A DNA stretch of 64,000 nucleotides from Lacibacter luteus (GCF_004118265.1 NZ_SDHW01000001.1:496001-560000); one strand, 5' to 3'. Counted from the stretch's first letter, positions 10,463-17,623 are shown. Translations and numbers: made by a program. Notes: generated by a model from the letters alone, not told the origin.

Positions 10463-10526
10463 GGATTGTGAACAAACCACGGCAGCTTTTTTCATGACAA
10501 CCGCTTCATGCGTAGCAATAACAAAC
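10463..10526 (+). repeat. 64-bp direct repeat, copy 2
   Basis: Identical to 10288-10351. It carries only the 3' half of the upstream terminator hairpin, so it should not terminate by itself. Confidence 0.9.
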
Positions 10527-10688
10527 CTTTGCCATGGTTCGTGTCTTCACGAACCACTTGTTATGTTTCCTGTTTTTTCTTAGTGGTTGAAGTCTCCTCC
10601 AATCACTTCTATAAATACATTTCGGTTGGTGGCGACAACAACCGATAAAGAAGAAATATCCCGTCAATTCAAAGCTCCTTACGAAGCC

Positions 10689-10830
10689 CGTCATGTCGAC
10701 GAGAGGAGACATCTCTACATTCGCAAACTGTTCCATTGCAATCAACCCGACAAACTATCAACTCACAAAGAACGTAGAGATCCCTCGTATCCTCCTACGT
10801 TACAGTCGGAGTTCTAAACTCGGGATGACG
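10689..10830. repeat. Dispersed hairpin repeat (CGTCATGTCGAC...CTCGGGATGACG), copy A
   Basis: The outer ends CGTCAT/ATGACG and inner blocks (ATCTCTAC with GTAGAGAT) are complementary, so the segment can fold into a long hairpin. Related copies are at 12531-12604 and 18229-18300, with a half copy near 24490-24519. Confidence 0.65.
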
Positions 10831-10884
10831 TTCTATTGAGCAACATCATAAACCTCATCAATAAACAAAGCTCCCCACGAAGCC

Positions 10885-10971
10885 CGTCATTGCGAGGAAC
10901 GAAGCAATCTCACGCAATCAAGAAATATCAAAGTCAGATTGCTTCGCCAAACAACAAGGCTCGCAAAGACG
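10885..10971. repeat. Dispersed hairpin repeat (CGTCATTGCGAGGAACGAAG...)
   Basis: Begins CGTCATTGCGAGGAACGAAG and ends with a near-complement (AGATTGCTTCGCC to CTCGCAAAGACG). It is a variant hairpin repeat of a type common between genes in bacterial genomes; only one copy of this variant is in the window. Confidence 0.6.
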
Positions 10972-11022
10972 CTTCGATTGTAGCATTTCCGTCTGCCGGT
11001 ATTCCTTTACTACAACACATCA

Positions 11023-12471
11023 TTACTCTTTGCCCAAATCCCTCAACGCAACCACCTTAAAGCCCCGTTCCTTCATAAAATCAAGATACTGCGTAAACAC
11101 TTCAACCGAGGTTGTATAATCAGGATGGGCAATATCCGGCACACCATGAATGGTGAATAACAATACCTGCCCCGGCTTCACTTCTTTCAATGCTTTCCAT
11201 GTACGTTCCTGCAGTTTTTCTGTTGAACCCATTGTAAAGGTGGGCAACTCCAATACCGCATCAGTTGCAGGATGATAATACCTGCTTCCTCCTGCCCTTG
11301 CATAACGGTAACCCATTTCTTTCAATACCACTTGCGACAACGAATCGGCACGGTTGCCGGGATAAGCAAATGAAATGGGTTTGGGAATACTGTATCGTTT
11401 GCACATGGAATCAATATAGCCGATCTCCCGTTTCATTTCTTCACGGTTGAGTTTGGTCATGTTCTTATGATGACCGGTGTGGTTACCAATTTCAAAACCC
11501 ATGTTGTGTAAAGCAGCGATCTGTTGCCAGTTCATGTAATACTGCGTATCGCTTTTTGCTTTCAAAGGCATTTCACATACAAGAAAGGTGGCATCAAAAC
11601 CATATTTCTTTAACAGCGGTGCCACAATGGTATAATGACTGATCTCCGCATCATCAAAACACAACACAACAGCTGCTGGTTTTTGAACTGCTGTTGTTTT
11701 CATTTGCTGCAGTTGAAGCATGGCTGTTGCATAACGTTTACCCAACTCTCTTGCAGCTGCTGTATTGAAATGCAGACTGTCACCTTTATGTTCCAAACTG
11801 TTTGCAGAAACAACAGCAGTGTTGGCAACTTCAATCGGCAGACGATTAATTTCTTTATTGATAAAATTTACTTTGTTGAAATAACCGATCTCACCTGCAA
11901 CAAAAGGAAGGTTGGGCATTTGCAGATCGCTGCGTAAACGATTCACCAATGCAACCAGTTTCTTTACATAAAGTTTTGCTCTTGCAGAATCATTATCCGA
12001 TTCGCCCTGGTGCCAGAGTACGCCTTTGAGCACACCTGTTTGCATTGCCATCTTTATTCTTGCAATAGCATCATCATAAAGATGTGCTGCAAAATAACTT
12101 GCGCCCGGTTCCCATACTTTTATGGGCGAACCACCCCATGCACAAGGCACCAATGCAATTTTGATGTTCTTGTTATTGCCTTTCATCTGTTTTGCAAAAC
12201 TGATCGCCGGGCCAACGCCTGCAATGGGTTTATCGAAATGCACAGGATCAGTTGCAGGCCGCCACTTGTTTTGTGAATCGAGCATGATGATCTGCGGATC
12301 GATCTGTTTGCTTTCTGCATCAACTTGTCCACGTCCGGCCATGTTACTCTGACCAATGAGCAAATACACATGCACATTGCTGTCGGATTTTGTTTGTTGC
12401 GCATGGCTGAATATCGCAAGCAGTAACAAACAAATTGTAAAGAATGATTTTATGATCTGTTGAATCTTCAT
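11023..12471 (-). CDS. Secreted sialate O-acetylesterase-like (SASA/CE6-type) and NodB deacetylase fusion
   Basis: A 482-residue protein with a signal peptide (1-24) and two catalytic domains. Residues 33-255 are an SGNH-type acetylesterase of the SASA/CE6 group: nucleophile Ser42 in LIGQSNMAG, HQGESD at 154-159, and the catalytic Asp231/His234 in DSLHF. Residues 266-480 are a NodB-homology polysaccharide deacetylase: Asp273/Asp274 in CFDDAE, metal-binding His331 and His335 in HTGHH, and FAYPGN. All key residues of both halves look intact. The enzyme probably removes O-acetyl groups from a plant glycan and may de-N-acetylate or de-O-acetylate with its second domain. It lies 301 bp downstream of GH28 in the same direction. 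Exact substrates are unknown. Confidence 0.82.
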   Translation of the reverse strand: MKIQQIIKSFFTICLLLLAIFSHAQQTKSDSNVHVYLLIGQSNMAGRGQVDAESKQIDPQIIMLDSQNKWRPATDPVHFDKPIAGVGPAISFAKQMKGNNKNIKIALVPCAWGGSPIKVWEPGASYFAAHLYDDAIARIKMAMQTGVLKGVLWHQGESDNDSARAKLYVKKLVALVNRLRSDLQMPNLPFVAGEIGYFNKVNFINKEINRLPIEVANTAVVSANSLEHKGDSLHFNTAAARELGKRYATAMLQLQQMKTTAVQKPAAVVLCFDDAEISHYTIVAPLLKKYGFDATFLVCEMPLKAKSDTQYYMNWQQIAALHNMGFEIGNHTGHHKNMTKLNREEMKREIGYIDSMCKRYSIPKPISFAYPGNRADSLSQVVLKEMGYRYARAGGSRYYHPATDAVLELPTFTMGSTEKLQERTWKALKEVKPGQVLLFTIHGVPDIAHPDYTTSVEVFTQYLDFMKERGFKVVALRDLGKE

Positions 12472-12772
12472 ATTAATAATTCATGGCCTTATTTTTTTCC
12501 TAATGGTTACAGTCTCCTCCAACACTTTTTGTCATTCCGACGAAGGAGGAATCTGCCCACTGTTGTACTACTGCCCAACAGATCCCTCGTGCCTCGGGAT
12601 GACAAACAGAATGGAACTACATTGAAGTCTTCTGCATCCTTCGATAAAGAAACATTTTAAAAAACCTAAACCCATTTGCCACAGCGGAGTGTGGCGTTTC
12701 TCCCCTCCTGGGAGGTAACCAAGCATAGCGATGGTTAGGAACACAGTTCGGGGGTGGGTTTTCTCATGCTCC
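12472..12772. other. Intergenic region with dispersed repeats
   Basis: Contains the hairpin repeat at 12531-12604 and, at about 12699-12763, a CCCCTCCTGGGAGG-type segment followed by a GGGGGTGGG motif that recurs in varied form near 31276-31340, 36012-36050 and 42616-42645. No gene seen. Confidence 0.5.
12531..12604. repeat. Dispersed hairpin repeat (GTCATTCCGACGAAGG...CTCGGGATGAC), copy C
   Basis: GTCATTCCGA at the left pairs with TCGGGATGAC at the right, and GGAATCTG pairs loosely with CAGATCCC. Same family as 10689-10830 and 18229-18300. Confidence 0.65.
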
Positions 12773-14326
12773 CTAATACACAATCCCCGTACTATTCTTC
12801 ACCTCATACACCGGCTTCCCAGCATCCACCATCTTCACCTCTTCAAACCTCACCTGCTCTGCATCGTTGATCACTACTTTTGCATTTGCAGGAAGTTTGA
12901 TATTACTAAACACAACATGCTTTAATTTATGTGCAGGATCGCTGAACCCGTTGATATTGATCACCGGTTCTTTTGTATTCGCCTGGCTCAGATCAATATG
13001 CTTAAACACAAAATTTTCAAACACAGGTAACACGGGTGCCGCTTCCCCATCGTTGTTATAATTCACCGCAGAAAAAATAGTGATCTTGAGTAACTGGCAA
13101 TTCAGCACCGTTACATTCTTTACATAACCGCCACGGTCTTTCGTGCCTTTGATCTGCAGTCCATGCAGCAAAGCACCTGCTTTACAATCCTGCACCAGCA
13201 CACCACTAACACCACCACTCATTTCGCTGCCAATGGAAATACCATGACCACGTTTAAAGTCACAATCGCTGATACGCACATTCACCGTTGGCTTGCCCAC
13301 ATAATAACCTTCGGGATTTTTGCCTGATTTGATGGCAATGCAATCATCGCCTGTATCGAATATGCAGTTGAAAATATAGGAGTCGATGGAAGAATCAGGA
13401 TCAATGCCATCGCCATTGTGAATGCCATGTGTTTTAATCGTTAGATCATGACAACTGATATTATTGCTGTACACATAATGCAATGTCCAGCAAGGCGGCT
13501 CTGTTAATGTAAGATGATCGATGCTGACGTTCCGGCAATTCATGAGTAAGATCAAACGTCCCCTGCTGCGGATGCCTCTTGCGGCTTTGCAGGCAAGCTC
13601 CAGTTTTTTACCACCGCCTTTAATAGTGCCGCCACCGGTAATACGCAGGTTCTCTACATTGTACGAACCATCACGGTTGAGCGTACCGGCGTTGATGAGA
13701 CTTGCATAAGTGTCCATCTCCCAACCTTCAAAACGGTTTTTGATGAGGGGCAGGTAATCGCTTGTATCAATGGAACCCTGCAACACAGCACCTTCTGCAA
13801 TATGCAGGGTCATATTACTTTTTAAAAACAGTGCGCCCGTAACAAAGTTGCCTTTGGGAATATACAGCGTGCCGCCTGCTGTGCAGGCATCAATGGCTTT
13901 TTGAATTTGTTTTGTGTTGATGAACGTTGAATCGCTCTTTGCGCCAAAGTCGAGGATATTGTAAACCTTTCCTTTGGCTGCTGTTGTAAAGTGTAATGCA
14001 AACAGTGCTTTGCTCTTTTCGTTTTTCAACCGGAGCGAAACGGTATAACCCGTTCCGGCTTTCAACCGAAGTGAAACGGTATAACTTGCACCGGGTTTCA
14101 ACCCGGTGATTCTATAATTTGTTTTGGTAGTTGATCCATGCAGTTTGCCATTGAGCTGCAGTTCGTATTCAACAGCAGTGTTGCGAAACTGTTTATCCCA
14201 CAATACCACCACCGATGTTTCGGATAAGGTGCCGGGAGCAATGAGTAAGTTGTAGTTATTTGTTGGGGCAGCGAACGCTGGTACGGCCAATACAAAAAGA
14301 AGAACAACACAGAAGAAACGTTTCAT
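12773..14326 (-). CDS. GH28 polygalacturonase-family hydrolase with N-terminal FN3 domain
   Basis: A 517-residue secreted protein. The signal peptide is 1-19, a fibronectin type III-like domain covers about 25-115, and a right-handed beta-helix runs from 120 to the end. GH28 catalytic motifs are present: NGDGID with Asp306, TGDDCIAIKSG with Asp327/Asp328, GHGISIGS with His361, and LQIKG replacing the usual RIK. GH28 enzymes hydrolyse galacturonan or the galacturonate-rhamnose backbone. Since the PUL encodes rhamnogalacturonan enzymes, exo-polygalacturonase or rhamnogalacturonase action are both possible. The FN3 domain holds an exact repeat of YTVSLRLK 12 residues apart (83-90 and 94-101), caused by a 36-bp tandem duplication. 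It is the last PUL enzyme before the accessory island. Confidence 0.9.
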   Translation of the reverse strand: MKRFFCVVLLFVLAVPAFAAPTNNYNLLIAPGTLSETSVVVLWDKQFRNTAVEYELQLNGKLHGSTTKTNYRITGLKPGASYTVSLRLKAGTGYTVSLRLKNEKSKALFALHFTTAAKGKVYNILDFGAKSDSTFINTKQIQKAIDACTAGGTLYIPKGNFVTGALFLKSNMTLHIAEGAVLQGSIDTSDYLPLIKNRFEGWEMDTYASLINAGTLNRDGSYNVENLRITGGGTIKGGGKKLELACKAARGIRSRGRLILLMNCRNVSIDHLTLTEPPCWTLHYVYSNNISCHDLTIKTHGIHNGDGIDPDSSIDSYIFNCIFDTGDDCIAIKSGKNPEGYYVGKPTVNVRISDCDFKRGHGISIGSEMSGGVSGVLVQDCKAGALLHGLQIKGTKDRGGYVKNVTVLNCQLLKITIFSAVNYNNDGEAAPVLPVFENFVFKHIDLSQANTKEPVININGFSDPAHKLKHVVFSNIKLPANAKVVINDAEQVRFEEVKMVDAGKPVYEVKNSTGIVY

Positions 14327-14425
14327 ACAGCAAACTTTAGCAATCGGATAAAAATAAGTTGCTTGGGAGAAAGGAACATCCTGTACTGTTACGGGAGAAG
14401 TTAATGTAAACCGATTCGTTTTTTA

Positions 14426-14528
14426 CTGGTGCAGGTCTCCCGACCTGTACTTATCCGTTACTTATTTTGCAATAGTATGCTGTTGTTGGATTAGTAACGC
14501 TTGGACACAGGTCAGAGACCTGCGCCAG
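14426..14528. repeat. REPIN-like 103-bp palindromic element, copy 2
   Basis: Same length and architecture as 10356-10458, with scattered differences in the centre and one change in the right terminal repeat (GCGCCAG instead of GCACCAG). Its right end truncates the nucleotidyltransferase gene and supplies that gene's present stop codon. A lone 13-nt end of the same element (CTGGCGCAGGTCT) lies at 16950-16962. Confidence 0.8.
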
Positions 14529-14751
14529 AGAGGTTAATTATTGTTTTATTTAAATTGCTTGTTTGTTTTATGTCATCAGTGTCAATCAAAAATAAATCGA
14601 TGTCTGAATTTTCAGAAGCTTCTAAACGTCCGTAGCTTCCTGTTGCAAATACGCAAAGGGATGAGTCTTTTAACTGGGGTATTTGAGACATACGGTTTGA
14701 AATTTCCTTAAGTCTTAACTTGCTAAAGTCTCGATGTTTTTCTATTTCCAT
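14512..14751 (-). pseudogene. Nucleotidyltransferase-domain remnant truncated by the REPIN-like element
   Basis: A 79-residue frame with a clear nucleotidyltransferase active-site signature: GSYGR at 38-42 followed by SDIDLFLID with Asp50 and Asp52. Proteins with this signature are normally much longer. Here the last seven residues (NLSGAGL) and the stop are encoded by the end of the 103-bp element at 14426-14528, and no continuation is found beyond it. It is therefore the 5' remnant of a larger gene. What the full protein did (nucleotide second messenger, tRNA-like or antibiotic modification) cannot be told. Confidence 0.65.
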
Positions 14752-14971
14752 ACTGATAAAGTTAAGGGATCAATTGCATTAAAGCTAACGTTAAAGGATT
14801 GGGAAGGTGGCTTGATTCTGAGTTCTGCCAGTCCGTTGTCGTTGCTGATTAAAGATTCTAAAGCTAAACATTTATTCTTCTGTTCGGCACCATTCGTCTG
14901 TTGAAATTGAAGGTGATTATCGAAAAAAAGTTGAAAATAAAAACGTCGCCCCGCCATATTGCCAATTCAAT

Positions 14972-14985
14972 GTTAGCGGTAGTGC
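14972..14985. repeat. 14-bp inverted repeat bounding a two-gene cassette, left copy
   Basis: GTTAGCGGTAGTGC, matching in inverted orientation (13 of 14 positions) the sequence at 16629-16642. The pair brackets the membrane-protein/metallo-hydrolase genes with little extra DNA on either side. Confidence 0.6.
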
Positions 14986-14990
14986 TTCTT

Positions 14991-15572
14991 TTATATATTA
15001 TTTATTTTACAGTAAACGTTCAATACTTCTTTTGCATAATAGTAGCCACGTTGTTTACAGCGAAGCCACAATGTTAGAATAATCGGAATCAAGACAGCAT
15101 AATATTTCCAGTCAGAATAATTTTTTGTCATAATTAAAATACTCCCAATAATAACAGTAGTAAGTAAGGTTCTTGAAAATGCGTAGATAGCATTAAAGTC
15201 TTCTATTCTCGAATCCTTTTGTCCATTGACATTTCTCATAGCGATCGAGAACAATTCGTCATTAGTAGCATTTGCATTAGTTGTTTTTTGAGAAAGATGC
15301 TGATGAATTTGCACATGATTATAAACTCTTATTTTCCATACTTTTTTGCCACTAAGAAGTTGTGACGATGGCTTGCCTCCCCATGTAAAAAAATAAAAAT
15401 GTTCAAGCCAACTGCCAATAGTGTTTAAGACGTAGCCTAGCAAAAAAGCCAATGCTGTGTACCCAATAACAAAATCTTTGTCATAAGGTATGTTCAAAAA
15501 GTAAAGTAATCCAAGTAACATGATGAAACCTGGAACTAAAGAAGAGAATATGTCGTAAGCTTTGAATGTCAT
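14991..15572 (-). CDS. Uncharacterised membrane protein paired with a metallo-hydrolase
   Basis: A 193-residue protein with two N-terminal membrane segments (about 11-27 and 34-53), a central soluble stretch of about 75 residues starting at WGGKPSSQLL and containing NDELFSIAMRN, and two C-terminal membrane segments (about 132-148 and 153-168). I do not recognise the family. Its start is 2 bp after the stop of the metallo-hydrolase gene at 15575-16594, so the two are almost certainly translated from one mRNA. Pairing of a short membrane protein with a soluble enzyme, in an island and between inverted repeats, is a layout often seen in phage-defence modules, but that role is only an inference. 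Confidence 0.75.
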   Translation of the reverse strand: MTFKAYDIFSSLVPGFIMLLGLLYFLNIPYDKDFVIGYTALAFLLGYVLNTIGSWLEHFYFFTWGGKPSSQLLSGKKVWKIRVYNHVQIHQHLSQKTTNANATNDELFSIAMRNVNGQKDSRIEDFNAIYAFSRTLLTTVIIGSILIMTKNYSDWKYYAVLIPIILTLWLRCKQRGYYYAKEVLNVYCKINNI

Positions 15573-15574
15573 TT

Positions 15575-16594
15575 TTATGCGTTGTATTGTATAATACCGT
15601 ATGCTTGAAATTTAGAATTATAAACTGGTTCACTCCAACCTCGATTATGCAAAAAATTGCGAGCAAATTCAAAATTCTTTACGTATAGAACTACTTTTTC
15701 AGGTGATATGTCCATTATAATATATCCAGCTTGATTGTTGGTTATTCTTAATGATGCAGCATAAGAGCTATATGCAAGATGCTTGGAACTCGCATTCCCA
15801 AATAAAGTGACCTTAGGTTTTACTGTTTTTAAAAACTCATAGCTCCTTCCAGAATCTCTGCCATGATGTGGTGCAAATAGAACATCCACATTTGCTACAT
15901 CTTCTTTATGGTTAGATAAAATATATTCCCATGAGTTGTCCTCGCTATCGCCAGCAAATAGAAACTTCCATTTGCCGCCGTTGGATTTAGGCGGCGTATA
16001 AAGCAAGACATAGGAAGAGTCGTTATAATTTCCACATTCATTTGCGTTTCTCAACAGTTCAGGGGTTGGACACAAAATTTTTAGATTGTCTTCATTGTAA
16101 TAAAGATTATCATTTTTAGCAAAATATGTGAGTCGTTTGGTTGTATTTACTTGCCCGTTTCTTAGTTTTCTGTAGAATTGCCAATCTTCTTTGTTATAGC
16201 CTGCAAAATTTGCATCGGCATCAATTGATTTTTTGTTATCTGTATCCCATGTATTAGTAATGCTGAACTCTGAATACAAATCTTGTATGCCATCCAGATG
16301 GTCCATATCAGGGTGTGTAATGATGAATCTAAAAATATCACTAATTCCATACTTCTTTAAGTAAAGAATTGGATTGTCGGGCGTTTTCTTTTGCCCATAG
16401 TCAATTTTATCAGTTGGAACTTGAGTTCTTAATCTCATAATTTTCCTCACTTCTGAAGCCTTCACCCGTCTTTCTTCTTCGGTGTCTATGTCGTTATAAG
16501 CATTGCTAACGTCAATAACAGAAACTCTGCGTGTATCGTGTTGAATAATATTGCAATCACCTTCAAGTACGTTCAAAAAATGGATAACTGACAT
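15575..16594 (-). CDS. ComEC-like metallo-beta-lactamase-fold hydrolase
   Basis: A 339-residue soluble protein that starts HFLNVLEGDCNIIQH, the opening beta strands typical of ComEC/Rec2-type MBL hydrolases. Metal-site motifs are THPDMDHLDG (His94, Asp96, Asp98, His99), LFAGDSED (Asp216) and FAPHHGRDSG (His243/His244). The HPDMDH form, with Asp in place of the second His of HxHxDH, is usual for this subgroup. No DNA-channel domain is attached, so it is not a competence channel. It probably hydrolyses a phosphodiester bond, with nucleic acid or a nucleotide as a guess. It is first in a two-gene unit with the membrane protein 2 bp downstream. Confidence 0.82.
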   Translation of the reverse strand: MSVIHFLNVLEGDCNIIQHDTRRVSVIDVSNAYNDIDTEEERRVKASEVRKIMRLRTQVPTDKIDYGQKKTPDNPILYLKKYGISDIFRFIITHPDMDHLDGIQDLYSEFSITNTWDTDNKKSIDADANFAGYNKEDWQFYRKLRNGQVNTTKRLTYFAKNDNLYYNEDNLKILCPTPELLRNANECGNYNDSSYVLLYTPPKSNGGKWKFLFAGDSEDNSWEYILSNHKEDVANVDVLFAPHHGRDSGRSYEFLKTVKPKVTLFGNASSKHLAYSSYAASLRITNNQAGYIIMDISPEKVVLYVKNFEFARNFLHNRGWSEPVYNSKFQAYGIIQYNA

Positions 16595-16628
16595 TTATAG
16601 TATGATTTAATTATTTTGGGTTGTCGCT

Positions 16629-16642
16629 GCATTACCGCTAAC
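16629..16642. repeat. 14-bp inverted repeat bounding a two-gene cassette, right copy
   Basis: GCATTACCGCTAAC, the inverted partner of 14972-14985, 35 bp upstream of the metallo-hydrolase start. Confidence 0.6.
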
Positions 16643-16746
16643 AAAAATATTTATGCTATTAGACGCTACAGCTAAAAAATTAGTGCTATTGATTACTATT
16701 TATTGTTCAACATTTTGTGCCATTGTTCGCATAACCAATTCTTTCA

Positions 16747-16932
16747 TTATCCATTCGAAACGTTTTTAAACCTACAAGCACTGAAACTTGCATTAAAAAA
16801 CATTATCACTAAAATTTTCTTGTAGTATCCCGGCACATCATCCCTACTCTTCTCCTGCGCAGCAATCAAAATAAAATTGTCCGGGGTGTAGCGTGGAGTT
16901 TGGGTTAGCTCTGGCTGTTCCGGTGGTTCACG
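16747..16932 (-). pseudogene. Possible C-terminal gene remnant, no start codon
   Basis: An open stretch of about 61 codons without a plausible start. It reads as a proline-rich linker (EPPEQPELTQTP) running into a coding-like segment with TPDNFILIAAQEKSRDDVPG, then degenerates. No family is recognised. It may be the tail of a gene whose front was lost at the repeat near 16932-16962. Low confidence. Confidence 0.25.
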
Positions 16933-16980
16933 TTAGCAGTTTCACAATGCTGGCGCAGGTCTAAAATAAATAAAAAATCA

Positions 16981-17205
16981 TCAACTTGTTTTAAAATCAA
17001 CAAGTGAGGTAATGGAAATATCCAATGCCTTGGCTATTTCATAAAGTGTGTAAAGTGTAGGGTTTACTTTTCCGCTTTCCAATTTCTCAATAGCCTGCCT
17101 GTCTTTACCGCAGGCTCTTGCTAAATCTGCCTGTGTAAAACCCTTCTTTGTCCGCTGGTCAATAATTCGTTGTCCGATCTTCTTGTTTAAATCTGTTTTT
17201 TTCAC
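16981..17205 (-). CDS. XRE/Cro-CI family helix-turn-helix regulator
   Basis: A 74-residue single-domain DNA-binding protein: IGQRIIDQRTKKGFTQADLA, then the recognition helix region RQAIEKLESGKVNPTLYTL and the IAKALDISITSLVDF end. The start is GTG at 17205. It is divergent from the 102-residue gene at 17315. Between them lie a 9-bp-arm inverted repeat and a good Bacteroidota promoter, so it most likely represses itself and/or the divergent gene. There is no effector or sensory domain. Confidence 0.88.
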   Translation of the reverse strand: MKKTDLNKKIGQRIIDQRTKKGFTQADLARACGKDRQAIEKLESGKVNPTLYTLYEIAKALDISITSLVDFKTS

Positions 17206-17232
17206 AGCACAATGTGCTGAAAATAATTTTGA

Positions 17233-17260
17233 ACATTGTCATATTAAAAGTTGACAATGT
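17233..17260. promoter_or_regulatory. Probable operator for the XRE regulator
   Basis: Perfect inverted repeat ACATTGTCA (17233-17241) and TGACAATGT (17252-17260) with a 10-bp spacer. The half-site TTGTCATATT occurs again at 17279-17288. The right arm overlaps the -33 element of the plus-strand promoter, so binding should block transcription of the 102-residue gene. Confidence 0.65.
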
Positions 17261-17281
17261 AAAATATTGTTTTTAAGTTTG
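17250..17281 (+). promoter_or_regulatory. Bacteroidota-type promoter for the 102-residue gene
   Basis: GTTG at 17250-17253, a 20-nt spacer, and TAAGTTTG at 17274-17281, an exact match to the TAnnTTTG -7 consensus. Transcription should start near 17288, leaving a leader of about 27 nt before the ATG at 17315. Confidence 0.6.
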
Positions 17282-17314
17282 TCATATTCTTTGCTGACTA
17301 CTAAAAAATAACCA

Positions 17315-17623
17315 ATGCTATACCATCAACTTCCCCCGCAATTCAACAACACACCTGTCCGTTTAAGCAAAAAGGAAGCAAAACTAGCCGGCAACTTCAT
17401 CCAAAAATTTTTCGGCGCTTATCATCTCCACGAGATCCGTCGTTCACTCGCCGCACTCACCGAGATAGCCCTTACCACCAACAACACCCATTTCGAAGAT
17501 GCCAAAGAAAGAGACAGCATCCTCTGGTTCTACTACGAATTGGAGATTTTCATCGAAGCCGCATGGTTTCAAAACCAGCACAGCATCAAACACAAACCAA
17601 AACCCAAAAAGAAAAACAAATAA
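17315..17623 (+). CDS. Small alpha-helical protein of unknown function
   Basis: A 102-residue soluble protein, predicted mainly helical, with a segment rich in acidic and aromatic residues (RDSILWFYYELEIFIEAAWF near 67-86) and a strongly basic tail (KPKPKKKNK). The tail could bind nucleic acid. I do not recognise the family. It is preceded by an operator-controlled promoter and lies divergent to an XRE regulator, the usual layout of a tightly repressed small-gene module. Confidence 0.7.
   Translation: MLYHQLPPQFNNTPVRLSKKEAKLAGNFIQKFFGAYHLHEIRRSLAALTEIALTTNNTHFEDAKERDSILWFYYELEIFIEAAWFQNQHSIKHKPKPKKKNK

Larger units (their letters stand above)
10527..11022. other. Repeat-filled intergenic region without a gene
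   Basis: Holds a 9-bp-stem hairpin at 10535-10556 (TGGTTCGTG/CACGAACCA) and two larger imperfect hairpin repeats at 10689-10830 and 10885-10971. I see no credible coding frame. The region separates the convergent T9SS gene and the esterase/deacetylase gene. Confidence 0.6.
16595..16980. other. A/T-rich intergenic region with a gene remnant
   Basis: Holds the right inverted repeat (16629-16642), a coding-like remnant on the minus strand (16747-16932), a GTTAGCAGT motif at 16932-16940 resembling the cassette repeat, and a lone REPIN end at 16950-16962. No intact gene. Confidence 0.55.

Noticed and set aside
10836-11060. A 74-codon plus-strand frame in the gap before the esterase gene
   Set aside because: It is made of the hairpin repeat at 10885-10971 and overlaps the esterase 3' end; not a gene.
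14742-14957. A 71-codon minus-strand frame overlapping the start of the nucleotidyltransferase remnant
   Set aside because: No recognisable motif; composition is not clearly protein-like and the start falls in a repeat-like stretch (GGCAATATGGCGGGGCGACG). Not strong enough to call a gene.
15575-16594. Competence protein ComEC
   Set aside because: Only the metallo-hydrolase domain is present; there is no channel domain or membrane segments, so it is not the DNA-uptake protein.
14972-16642. Integron attC sites at the cassette borders
   Set aside because: The border repeats keep GTT/AAC cores but break the GTTRRRY and RYYYAAC consensus, and no integrase gene is in the window.
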